The position numbers were made by a program, and so were the translations under genes. DNA of 64,000 nucleotides from Ophiodon elongatus (lineage: Eukaryota > Chordata > Actinopteri > Perciformes > Hexagrammidae): assembly GCA_016806645.1 (NCBI GenBank), contig JACSYO010000723.1:62001-126000 (forward strand), in the 5' to 3' direction. This document shows, piece after piece, positions 14,213 through 41,850 of this stretch. Each line of letters begins with the position of its first letter. Position 1 is the stretch's first letter. The notes beneath the pieces were generated by a model. That model worked only from the letters and a program-made list of their open reading frames with translations. It was not told the DNA's origin and did no database searches.

Positions 14213-14749
14213 ATAGCAATGGGGAGTTTGCACAGGCTTCCTAAATACAACCCGATGCTTGAGCGCCCTCGGCAGTGAGCCAGTTTTCCTCAAGTCGGAC
14301 AACTTTTTTGAACAAGTGGTCAAAACTCTGTCACACTGTAAAGTCAACGTGCACCTGCTGTACACCTGCCTTGACAACTTAAGAGGAAATACTGCTTCCT
14401 AGTGAAAAAACTTCCTTTACATCATGCCGCAGCCACATGAATATTTAACAATATTTAAATACACAGCTATTCATTTGTATACTTAACGATTAAAACGTGA
14501 TTAAGGAAGGGTTCTGTCATAAAACTCTCTATTCATTCAGGACCCATTTCCCTAATGTAATGAAATGCTCTAGACATTCTTTATTTACAGTGCAAGTCAT
14601 TTTATTTTATTACAACCTAACACTAGCCTGAACCTTGGGGGAATGCCTGTATGACATGACATAAAAGAAATGGGAAAGAGACAGCAGAAATCACAGGCGC
14701 TGCGTGTCTGACTGGTATTGGCCTCAGCACAAAAACACACGGAACATAC

Positions 14750-30173
<15,424 letters not shown>

Positions 30174-30729
30174 CCTAGCGGGGGGAAAAAGAAAGAAAAT
30201 GTTAAACATACACAATGTCTCTGTACGGCTAACAGCAATAAGTGGAGGGAAGTGGCGACACAAGCTCACACAAACACACAAAGACGGTTCACTTTTTGTG
30301 ACTCGACGTCCAACAGTCTCTCTGTCCCAAGTGCAACAGAATACAAGTATATGATATGGCAAATTAGTCAATTATGTATACCATTTAGCTAGAAGTCATT
30401 AAATCCAGATGAAACAAAACTAAAGTGTTTTGTCCAAAACCTAGAACTCCTATTTTCTTATAATCTCCATGTATAAACCATCTGCTAAGGTCAGTTTCTC
30501 AGGTGAAAAAAAGATGCTTTGGGGAAAATATAAAAAAAGATAATGCTTTGAAAGTGATTAAACAAGAGGAGTGAGCCCTGTTTAGAGAGATTAAATCTAC
30601 TAAAGCGCCATGCCCTATTAAGTTGTTGCCGTGGGTTGCGTGTTCCTTTCAAGGCATTTTCTTCAAAATATTTTAATTGGCAGTACAGATATTTAGAAGG
30701 AATCTCGGATAATTCCAGTACTCGGGGGG

Positions 30730-31035
30730 TAAATGGTAATGGAAAGAATGGTCAACGGACTGTACTTGTATAGCGCTTTTCTCGTCTTCCGATCACTCAA
30801 AGCGCTTTAACACGACATGTCATCATTCACCCAGTCACACTACCATGAAAGGTGCAAGGATACCATGCAAGGTGGCACCTACCCATCAGGACTAACTAAC
30901 ATTCATACACCGTAGGGTATGAATGTTAGAGGTTAAGTGTCTTTCCCAAGGACACATCGACATGGGCGCCGGGGATCGAACCGCCGATGCTCTGATTGAG
31001 GGATGACCCTGCTCTACCACTCACCCACAGTCGCC
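30730..31035 (-). mobile_element. tRNA-derived SINE
   Basis: On the minus strand the head is tRNA-like: GGCGACTGTGGGTGAGTGG at 31035-31017 carries an A-box-like segment, and GGTTCGATCCC at 982-972 of the 30.9 kb block (30982-30972) is a consensus B box. The body and the end (AAAAGCGCTATACAAGTACA, then a CATTTACC-like tail) match a repeat that is very common in percomorph fish genomes, from memory. Polymerase III promoter boxes look intact. Confidence 0.7.
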
Positions 31036-34000
31036 TAAGACCTGTGGCCCTGACTTCTGTTGCTATGACAGTTTGTGAAAAGATTAGGGGATTAGCAGAT
31101 TAGCAATTTGGCACTTGTCAGTTTGCCTATATGATGGCTGGGAGTATAGGAGATGTTCAATATATTAATATGACTCATGAGTCAGAAGCTATTCAATATA
31201 AATATCTTTGGTAAAAATGTTATAAAACCAAATGCGCAGATTATTTGATGATAAAAAAAGATCAACTATCACAATTAATATTATGAAATAATATTTAATA
31301 ATAAAAATAGCACACAGATCTGTTTATACATTCAAAACACATTCATATAATTATTTTAGTTAAACTGACCAAAAAAGAAATAAAGTGTACAGTCACACAA
31401 ATCTTGGAATGACAGCTCACAGTTGTTGGATCAAAACATCTTCCAAAAAAGATTTGATTTTTATAAAAGGAGGGAGGGAGTTAGAAAGCAAATCAGCTGC
31501 TGCCCTGCTTACCAGCTGCCAATCAGCTGCAGCTGCCTCAAATTAAAGAGAGCAAGTTTCTGGTGTTTGTTGTTGCGGTGGGGGGGGGGGCGGGGGGTTC
31601 TTCAAATCACAACAAAGAAACAGGAACTCTGGTGATTAAAGTGGAACAGACTCGCTGTACATGAATGAATACGTTACATACTGAACAAGATACTCCAAAA
31701 TATGTCTCAGTAGGGGATCTGTGCCCTCACTTGATTATAAGGACTGCACTCAAACAAAATAACCATCCAACTATCGCATGACGGAGGCAACAAAACACAC
31801 AGGAAAAAAAACATCCACTGCACCCAACACTGGCATTGTGCTTGGATGCCTGCATTCACCATCAATAATCCCCAAATCACCAGACATACACAGTCAAATG
31901 TAGCCATAACCACGTGCGAATACATGTACATTAACACATAAGTACCATCCCAACCAGCTTTACTGGTGGGAGCTGTTTGACAGTGAGCCTGCAGAGGCGG
32001 AAGCTTCTTCTTCTTCTCCGATGACGAGGTTGCACCTCACCGACAGTCCTTTGCTGCCACTCTGTGGCCAAACAACAGCAATGCAGCCACTAGGGACCAC
32101 AACTAACCACAAATGCCACATATTTAACATAACATTGGACATTGATCTAAAGAGCCTCGAATCACAGCAAGTGCTGGCATCGTCTCCAAACTTTTCACGG
32201 CAACGTGGACCCAGACAAAAAAAAGAAAATCAAGACTTCATTGCACCTCATTCTGCACAATTACTTCCTGTTTGTTACCTGTGGTTTCAGGGTTACGCTT
32301 CAAAGATGAATAACCACACGTGTCCTGTTTAGATGTAAAGATACTGAACAGTGGTGTCTGTGCTGTACAAACTGTTACAATTAATAGCCATACATTGACC
32401 TACAATGATGGCATTCTAAAGCTAACAGAATAGCTCAATTCACCCACGAACCCAAGAACCAACAAACACACTCTTTCAGACCGTCTGAAGACTGCATGCA
32501 GTGGAAGCGCAGGCTGAAACTGTATCTTGCATCTACACAAAAGCAACAGCGTCACACTTTGAAACAGATAGAGTTTCCCAAGGCCTGAATAAGACAGGGA
32601 GACAACAGCAGACCAGAAACAGGACAGGACAAGGCAGCCAGGCAAAAACAAGTCAAATACTACCTGTGTCCTGGATTAAATGTACCTCTCCAATAAAGCT
32701 GAAGTACAACTTCTTACCAGGGAAGTATATCTGTTCTAAACTGGGGTTTAGTGATATGGTGATCTGATAAAAAAAAAAAAACATGATGGCCAGACAGATT
32801 GAGCTATGATCGGCTAATTGCTCTTAGTTGTAACATTCTTCCAGCCTTAAAGCCCCAATAAAGACGACGTTTTAACTACTTCATACAATAACCAAGTGTT
32901 CTACCACAAGATGAATGTTGAACGGCTCTACTACAATCAAGCAAAACTCCTGCCTGGGTGTCAAATTGAAACCAACGACCCTTTTAATCAGTTTGGTAAA
33001 AAGGGTGCCATGTTGCAGAAACGCGTCCCATAACAGAAATAGTCACAGCGTCAGCATGCATTGATTTAAGTAATAAATGATGTGTAGAGAAAATGGATTT
33101 CAATGATGGTTAATTTAAGATGTGGCCTGTAATCTAAAATGCTCTTTGATGTCCTAAGAGCTGGAAATCTTCCAGACACTGTGGCCTGCAGTGGAGAGAA
33201 ACTTCCTGACCTGAAATAGTGGGCAGTGATGATTCTCCTATAGATTTATCATGTTGTAAACAGCTGATCTCAGGACTGAAAAACAACCCCAAAACAGGAA
33301 GTATGCCATTCCTACTGTTCAATGACTGTTGGGGACAGGGACATTACGCTATGCAACGCTCTAGACAGTGATGCTGTCAAACACGAGACTTGAAGCGTCA
33401 CATAAACTATCTCTACCTTTCCTTATACTACCTTTGGTGCTACACTCATGGCTTCAATTAGAGGTCCACAAATAAGAATTTACAACAATCTGAAATATTT
33501 AAAATTGATATTACGTAACATAGTGATTATGTTTTGTGATGCTTTTTTTGGGGGGGGGGAGGTTTACAAATAAGTCCTTGAGACAAATAATTATCTCTCT
33601 AATTAATTTCGGTACTAAATAGTAAAAGGTTAGCCTTCGAGGAAGAAATCAGACGAAACCCGCAGTTTAAAAACACTGAACATGATGAGAGGTCATCCTT
33701 TTCAAACTTATCTCACATAACCTCTTCTATTTCTCGTCATTTTCTCATTCCAAGATATCCCTCTTTTTGATGCCCTTTAACATTTGTGAAATGTAGCTCA
33801 CTGCCCTCTTCCTTCCTCCCTTCCTTCTTTTCTTCCCGTCTCACTACACCGACGGATGGAGCCAACAATAAAATGGGCCACAGCGAGCGGGTCACTGGAC
33901 TCGCTTTGCCAAAATGCGATGAGGCAAACTCGAGGGTAAACTGTGGAATGAAAGGAATGTCAAACGGTGGGGACGCGCGAGCCGTGGCGGTAAGATTTGA

Positions 34001-37000
34001 GGGCAATTTGGGGTTTCGCGCCAAAATGTCATTTTGCTGGTTCATCTCCTTTTTTTGTGTATTTGGTGAATGCTTCAGAAATGGCCAAAGAAATAAAAAG
34101 GAAAGACGATAAACACTCAGCCACAAGAAATGACCACGTGATCAGTGACGCAACTCCATTTGTTGTTGACTCAAACAGAAGTGGGGACCACTATGGACAA
34201 ACAATCCACTCACAGGTCAGCGCTCCTGCTCTCAGGTGATCGCCTCACAGTCCAAGCCAGCATCACGCATTTTTTTACTCCAACAAAATAAATACCGCTC
34301 GAGTGAAAATGCAATAAAAGTTCAACTTGCATTCCACGTGGCTCTGCTTGACAAAGCAGGACCGCAGAGTGTGACGTCATGCACAACACACAGTCATCAG
34401 TAAAAGATAGTAGTAATAGTAACTGCTGCCATCCATATCCACCTCATCACCCGCATTAGCCAGCTCAGCGACAGTAGCTTGATTATGTGGTGCTGAGCAG
34501 ATACAACTCCATCAGTCAATGTCTTTTAATCCTGATAGGCTATCTGATTTGGACCGATCGGTTTACGGCTCTAAACTGTGACCGTTGCCAAACACACAGG
34601 ATCATGCCAATTGTCAGCTGATGTCTTTTCAGTCACTCTGTTCAAACTGCAGCCGATACACAAACAGCAAAATAACCCACACTGATACATAATGCTACTC
34701 TATCAAAAGGGGAGGGGGTTCTTTTAAAAAAAAAAAAAAAAAAAAAAGGTGATAGATTCACGGATTGCATTATTGTGTTCACTGTATTATAACAATCACA
34801 AAAGGAGTCTCTCAGATGGATTACATCGGGATCAGTTCCCGTGCTTCACAATGAGCTACACAGGCGTTATTCATGCAGCTTCCTGTTCATTTTGGCGTAA
34901 TCAGGAATGCTCATGAGCTTCACTCATCCTCTTTTAAGGTCTTTCTTTTTTTTTTTTTTTTTTTTTAACTTAATGTTTTGAAAGGGCCTCAATTGTACTG
35001 AGCAGTTTTGTCATAATCAGATTAATATTGCAGTCCAGCTGATTGTAAAGCACTTGTTTTATGTAATGAGCATCAAGACTTCCTGATAAAAAGGCAACAG
35101 AATCATGAACAAACTATTCCCAAGCATAAATATTTGTGAAGTAACATCTATGTGATATGTTAAAGCCAGAACCCCTGTGGTAAAGTTTCCCTGACAAAGC
35201 TTTCAAAAAAGCTCTCCATTGTGTGCGACACAGGAATGTGACCTTTGTGTCTAAAAAGGATAAATAGTGTTCGAAGGGGGAAGCTTTCTTTTTTCCAGAT
35301 ACGAACAATCCATCCCACTTCAAACCAGCCCATTCAATCAATAATTTACCTCACATTTTCACAGAAGATACCACAAAAAGGTACTAAAATATCTATAAAA
35401 AGAGTTGCGTCGCTGTGATCATGGAGGGCCACAGCTCCCTCTGCTCCCCAGGAAACAGAAATCTAGTTACACAAGATTCAACCTGGAGGCGCAAAACCAG
35501 TTACAACGGTTGCAACGTTGTTGCAAACGTGAAAAAAAATTGTAGTGTCAACTAAGACAAAAACCTATATTTTGGTAGTAGAGGCACACCGTCCACCTGT
35601 TTCTCAACAACTTACTATTTGAATCGGTGGGCGACAAACCACACTGTTTGACCATCTTCGTTACAGGCAGAGAGCACTGTCAAAAGGTTCAACAAAACTT
35701 TACTGTCCAACCTCTCACCCCGTCTCAATGCTGAGTACCAACATCAGCTTCAAAGCTGCTGCAGCACAAAACTAACACTGAATTAAATTATAGTTGGGGA
35801 GCCGAAATGGAATGAAGACATTTTATGCCAAATGTACTCTCTAACCCTCTCTCTCTTTGTTGTCCTGTCTCTACATCTCTCACACAAACACACACGGACA
35901 CAAACAAGAAGCGTCCTCACAGAAAAGTTTCTAAATAACCAAAACCGTTGGAGACCTCAGCCCTCGGTGCATAATCGCTCTGACAGCAGAGCTAAATCAT
36001 GACACACATGCTCTGCCACATGCACATATCAGGCAAACCTCGGTCTAAACCTCAAAAGGCCAAAGGTCACCGAGAACCGCCTGCGCTTAGGGAGGCTTTG
36101 ACTGAACCGAGGTGTTTTCTGGTTCATACATTAACCGAGAGATCAAAGTTCTTTTCCATTTTGACGATATTGTGACACACAAACAAGCGTAACTCTGGCA
36201 ATAACTTTCCCTCAAATCGATACAACGGCTATCTGCCAGCGTTTGTGCAATAACAGAGGAATTGCCTTTTTTTCCATCCTTTGCGGCAAACGTCTGATCG
36301 TTCAGAGAAAAGCCTTCATATACCGTGTGTGACCTCACAGAAGACGTGAGCGTGAGATAAACACTTTCTCCATGACTCAGGGTGAGCATTATTGTGTTGG
36401 GCGCAGAACACCCTCGCGAAAAACAAGACGAATGAGCATTGATATTTTAATCGAAGTAGCCCCTTCCCTGCATCATGTATCACAAGGGAGGGAAGCACAA
36501 CGCTTTTCTAGAGATTGCTCCGCCACTTTAAACTTAATTCCTAGGATAAGCGGCATTCCTTGCCTTGAGTCCGGCTTTAAAACCAGAACCGGGAAGAGTC
36601 TCGCCACATGCGGGGAACAAATCGATTTAAAGCGAGAACAATTTCTTGCAGTGAATTTTCTTGTATTACAGGGAATTTGTTTTACTGTGTCAACATATTT
36701 TCAGGTGAGGAAAACAGAATACAGAAAAATCCAATGCAGATTGCTTTGATAAGACACCTGAAAGCAAGGGGGGGGTAGGGGCAGCCAGGACCTAGCATGG
36801 GTAGGGTTGTAAACATAAACTGTGTGTAAACACTTTACTGTCACTAACCTCAACCACTGTCCTCACACTCACTGCAGCCAAACAGCATCATTCCTTCTCT
36901 GCTGCTTGCAATAATGTCCAGTGTTTTCATCGAAATGTAAACAAACCAAACAGGAGATCAGCAAAGATCAGCTTCTGTCCTCACATCGTTCTCTTTAAAG

Positions 37001-37226
37001 TTCCTATTTAAAATGACTTCGTTCACAGCCTCTCCAAGACTATGCAGTAATAGACGTAGTAAAGTAGTACAAGCCAGACTGTCAGTAACTAGAAAACTGA
37101 TGTCATTCCTTGCACGGACAAGTGCTTTGGTTTAGGTCGCCAATTGTCAACAGCAAGTCATGCTCAGATAGCAGGAACAAGGTCACCGTGGAGACAAAAC
37201 CAAATGATTGTGACAGGACTAAAAAG

Positions 37227-37325
37227 TGGGAGCGGTGGCACAAAGGTTAGGATGTCGAGCTTGTGGAAAGGTAGATCGAAGTGAGCGATCGAGGGTCGAA
37301 TTCACAAGCAGTCTGGGAAACTCAC
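37227..37325 (+). mobile_element. Degenerate tRNA-derived SINE fragment
   Basis: GGTGGCACAAAGGTTAGGA resembles an A box and GAGGGTCGAATTC a damaged B box, about 50 bp apart, followed by a GGGAAACTCACTGAA end seen in fish SINEs. The tRNA-like fold itself was not checked. Confidence 0.4.
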
Positions 37326-37567
37326 TGAAAAGAGACCTAAACAAGAAATAGTAAACAGGACCATTTAGACAGCACAGAATTTCCTTAAAATCATCAACCA
37401 TCCAACAGACATTTCCCCTGATTCCACACAATTCGACTCTCTCAATAGAAATAATTGTTTGCACATTGACAGGACTGTTGGAGCCGAATGAAACTGCTCC
37501 ATCGTGCTCTTAACTTTCACCGTCGCTCAGCCCCTTTACCAGCTGCGTCAACAAGATGTCCAGCCTC

Positions 37568-37590
37568 CTGCTGCTGCTGCTGCTGCTGCT
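37568..37590 (+). repeat. (CTG)7 trinucleotide tract
   Basis: Seven CTG units (CAG on the pc-sense strand) in non-coding DNA. Confidence 0.97.
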
Positions 37591-39957
37591 CCTTTAGGAT
37601 GTAACGTAGTGGATAAACACCAGATTTAAAGTGCATGCTGTCGTCCTCGACCCCTTTTCCCATCGTTACGGGGCTGTTTGCGTGGTATAATAGAAACCGA
37701 GAAATTATTTAACATTTTGTCTTTTTTAGGGATGTATATAAAGAGTCTCTGCTCAAGAAAAGTCTTTGCATTTTGTAAAGGAGAAAGTTCTTGACCAGGG
37801 ACCCGTACAGGTGAGAGGGCGTTGTTCCATAAAACCCTTAAACCAGCCTACGCGCTACATTTTGCCAAACCCTACGTCCTCTGTAAAAAAGAAACGCGTA
37901 AATTGTCAAATTTCGAATTAAAAACGCTTGCTTTGGATTCACCTGTCTGCATGAAAAGTTGCCTGTGAAAACTTTTTTGCCCTCTCTATAACTGGAGGTT
38001 ACACAGAAGGGCCATGTGTAGCTGCTTTGACATTTCTTGCACACGTTTATAGTTCTCGTGTGCTAATGTGGGTGAGGGGGCTGCAAAGAGCATGAGAACT
38101 TCTCAAGTGACACACCAGTACCGGACCCTCTTTGACATCACAAAACCTCGAGATAAGAAGCAGCTGAAGGAAAGCTGTCTGTAATGGAGAAGTCATTCTA
38201 TCCGTGCCCACAAGCAGAGCGAGGTGCACTACTCGCAGTGCTTCACCTAAACACAAAGTATACATAAACAATCTTTATGTCGTGCCCTTTAGAAGTTACA
38301 TTTTGGAATGAAAGTGCCAGGGACCCAGAAATGGTACCCCTGTGTATGTTTAACACCCGCATCCCCGTCTGTTACAACCCCCAGTGGGGGGGAGGAATGA
38401 ATTATTATTTTTTCACTCTTCATTTCATGGTAACCCCAACAAAAGGTCAGGTAACCAATCAGCTGGCGGCCCTAAGGGAACCAAAAAAAACGCTGAGAAA
38501 GTGAGGCAAGTTCCGTGTCAAAACATCTATCTGACAACTCAAAATGGGGCAGAAATAAATTTGCAGCATGCATACTTTTTGTCCTTTGTTGCAATCACAA
38601 CAGCTCAACTGCCCGATTGCTACTCTGGAACTCTAGGCCTTTTGAATTTTTGTTATCAAAGTGTTCAGGGAAGAAATGTGTGGGGAAAGAAAGAAAAAAA
38701 ACACAAATCTCATCTTTAGAGATTTATGATGTGGAATAAAAGTTTATGCAAAAGGGAGCAATGACACCTCTGCATCGTTGTCATAAAACTATGACGGATG
38801 TGTCCCAGTTGCCTTGAACATTTTCAGCGCATTACCTCGGCACTACTGCAACAAGTAATAACATCAAGGTGAACGAGTGAATGGGACATGTCCATCATGC
38901 CCTCAAGGCCACTACAGTCACTTTAAAAGGGCTACAAAAATTAATAAATAAAAAAGCAGACTACAGCCTTTTTCTACCTGCTGATCACATCCCCGCTGTA
39001 GGATTTAGTGTAATACTCTGAATAACTGTCCTTTGCTTGATCAGTGCAGCGCTCCCACTGGGCCTCCCGCCCAGCTTTTTGGGATGGGACAGCTGTTCCA
39101 CATGTACCACTCCGCTTTGAAGACGAGTAAAGGTTGCTTCGGGGATGAACAAACTGTACAGTCAAATGTGTCAGACACAACAGTATACACGTGCACGGGT
39201 TCAAATGTGAGGGAATGAATCTCTGCAACAGAGAAAAAAACCTGTGGGGGGGGGAAATCAAGCCAGCACTCAGTTACGAGCTCCCTGGGTGTGCATCTCA
39301 CAAGAAAACAAAACCTGATGTGCAAAGTACAAGTTACAACATGTGAACAGACATGTATGCCTCTCTATAAAAAGGAGAAATGAAACCCATCTACTCTCTT
39401 GAATACCAGGATTGTCACGTAAATACCTAACGTTACATCTCGTAAAAAGGAGCCTTATTGTATATTACCTCACAATCATTGCTGCATGTTTTAGCAATGC
39501 TGCAAACTCACACTGATACAAACCTACATTCAAAAAAAGCTCCTAAATCCTGCGAGTGACCTCCTTCATCAAACCTGAGAGCCCTTTGACCCCACGTAGG
39601 TACATTCTGCTGTGAGGAGTTAAAAAAAAAGTTTTCGTGTGCACAATTAAGCTAAATAAGTTGAGAGCTAGCAAAGTTAACGAGCCACTGTATTAAAAAC
39701 TAGTTTTCACTGCACACACATTTGGTTTCAGGGTAGACGCACAAGTCACAAACGTGCTGCTGTGACAGGACTCGACTCATCTCTGACCACGTCGACGAGA
39801 GAGACACAAACTGAGGCTACGCGTGTAGACACTACCGGAAGAAAAGGGAGGGAACAGTTGGTCTTTAAGACAAACGCACTCAATGACAGACAGCCACACA
39901 CACATGCACACGACTCATTCATACCCGTACGCACACACGTTACACATCAGTACTCAC

Positions 39958-40130
39958 ATGCTGCTGGTGCTCTGTCGGTGTCAGCAAATGATGTGAATCC
40001 GCTGGCAAGTAACCGGACACCGAATGTAAACAGTCGACTATCAAGAGTGTTTATGTGTGCGTTTGCTAACCCCGCACACACACATGCACACACACTGCTG
40101 CTCCGGAGAGGAAGAGGGAGGTAGGGGAGT

Positions 40131-40161
<31 letters not shown>

Positions 40162-40290
40162 CACACTCGCGCGCGCACACAAGCACGCAGAGTGACTTCG
40201 GGACCGCGGAGCGGACGCTGCAAGCGTTGCCACGCACGCTGTCACGCACACTTCTCGCTCAGTCCCTCATAGGATGTCAAGGCGCTCGGA
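39958..40290 (-). promoter_or_regulatory. Candidate pc promoter and 5' non-coding exon
   Basis: GC- and CpG-richer block (about 39.76-40.29 kb) upstream of the pc start and on its strand. Its lower edge is a consensus donor: GTGAGT read on the minus strand begins at 39957. Joined to coding exon 1, the junction would read CAT|GATG and create a second in-frame ATG directly before the annotated one. An inverted CCAAT box (525-529 of the 40.5 kb block, i.e. 40525-40529) and a (CT)n tract lie just upstream. A (TA)n stretch followed by alternating CG/CA (40138-40180) falls inside. The exon and its start site are inferred only from composition and the donor; transcript data would decide. Confidence 0.4.
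40138..40161 (+). repeat. (TA)n tract
   Basis: (AT)n of 24 bp directly followed by alternating CACACTCGCGCGCGCACACA, in the candidate pc 5' region. Confidence 0.97.
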
Positions 40291-40401
40291 CTCTGAAGCT
40301 AGTCGCTAACTGTCTTCTCCTGTGGCTAACTTAGCTAGCAGCTGGCACCGTCTGTCTCCGTCTGCTGGATATGGTAGTCTTCTACTGCGCCTGCCTCATA
40401 A

Positions 40402-40420
40402 TCTCTCTCTCTCTCTCCCC

Positions 40421-40457
<37 letters not shown>
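40402..40457 (+). repeat. (CT)n tract
   Basis: (CT)n with CCC interruptions just upstream of the candidate pc promoter. Confidence 0.96.
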
Positions 40458-40461
<4 letters not shown>

Positions 40462-41219
40462 GCATAAGCTCTTTCATCCCTATCTTCGACATGACGCAAT
40501 CTGGCACGCCTCCTCTGCTCTCAGCCAATCACAGAAGAGGGCATGACAGCACGCAACGAGCGGCAGTATTTAAATAGCTCGAGACCAACAAAACCCCACT
40601 CTGGGCAAGCCGGTTTAACATTTATTAGATACACAGTAATTACATTTTAAATATTGATAATAGCATTTTTTTTGTCTCTAGTATGGTAATTCAGGATATC
40701 TACATTCTTACTAGTAGACGTTGTATTTCAAGATATCTACAACTTTGAGTGTAATACTCAAAACTAAATTTAAGATACCGTTAAACATTTGGAAGCTTGA
40801 GTATATATCTGTAATTACATTTGTCTTTGTCAAAAAGAACATATATATCCACAATAAATTTTTTACTATCCACAATTATCATTTTAGATATTCGCCACAT
40901 CATTTATCCCTAAAAAAACGTACTCACTTTTGGAATTATGTTTTGGGAATGTGTATTGGGCTTTTTGATATCTAGAATGAGCTTTCTGCAATAAAATTCT
41001 TACCAAAAATAAATGCACATGTGTAATTAATTAGATTAAAGCTGCTGTAATAAATATCTTCAATTCATTGCAAAAAAAGCTCTACCCAGGTGCTAGCTAC
41101 CTGCCCAGTACCAACTGAAAGAAATACAGCACAGTAAGTGACTGGCTGGTGCATTTAGCAGCTAAAGTACCTTCAAAGCACCTTTTTTTGGGGAGGAGGG
41201 ACCAAAACAGAGCGAAAAG

Positions 41220-41850
41220 GACAGTGAATATTGGACTTACATTCCCCAGGTGGCCAGAAACAGGACTCCAAATGTTATGTCAGTATTGTTTGTGTAAATA
41301 TGAAATATGAGTATGTGTAAATATGAAAGCTGGTTTACAGATTTACAGCATTATAATGTTGTGATAATGTGTCACCGTTGTGTTCACAGCTCACGTGCTG
41401 GAATGAGACGTCGTTGAACGGTGCGATATGGGATTGAGAACATTGATATAGCAGCAAATAACTATTAGCTATGTAAATACATAGTGGAGTAATGTCTACC
41501 TGAGCAGAGAATGAAGTCACTGTCCCTCTGTGTGTTGTATTCCAACCTTCTCCTTGCATTATTGACATAGCTGGGCTGGCCTTGTGCGCTTTTGGTGCCT
41601 GTTAGTGCATGTAAGCATCCCCCACTGCCTCACCGCAACACTGCGCTCATTCGGCGATTACAGCTGATAACGCCATCCCGACTGACGGCGCTGTCGACGA
41701 AGCATAGCACCCATTCTCCGATTCCTCTCAGGGTAAACATTGTTAGCTCTGCCAGCACTGTTACATAGTTTGCACTGTTAGCACTGTTAGCTGAGAGCTG
41801 CTGGCTCAGCTGTCGCCATGTTGAGAGCCATTAAGAGGCAATAGCAATGT
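41220..41850 (+). repeat. Probable interspersed repeat (transposon-derived)
   Basis: The stretch from 41.22 kb (GACTCCAAATGTTATGTCAG) to TGTTAGCTGAGAGCTGCTGG near 41.78 kb and CCATTAAGAGGCAATAGCAA at 41.83 kb reads like a repeat seen in several fish genomes. I cannot assign a class or terminal repeats. Confidence 0.35.

Larger units (their letters stand above)
30175..39957. other. Inferred pc 5' intron
   Basis: Non-coding stretch between pc coding exon 1 and the candidate 5' exon. It holds a SINE at 30.73-31.04 kb, a weak tRNA-like segment at 37.2 kb, a (CTG)7 tract, and an A22/T21 homopolymer pair at 34.73-34.97 kb. Additional 5'UTR exons could be hidden here; I cannot see them. Confidence 0.5.
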
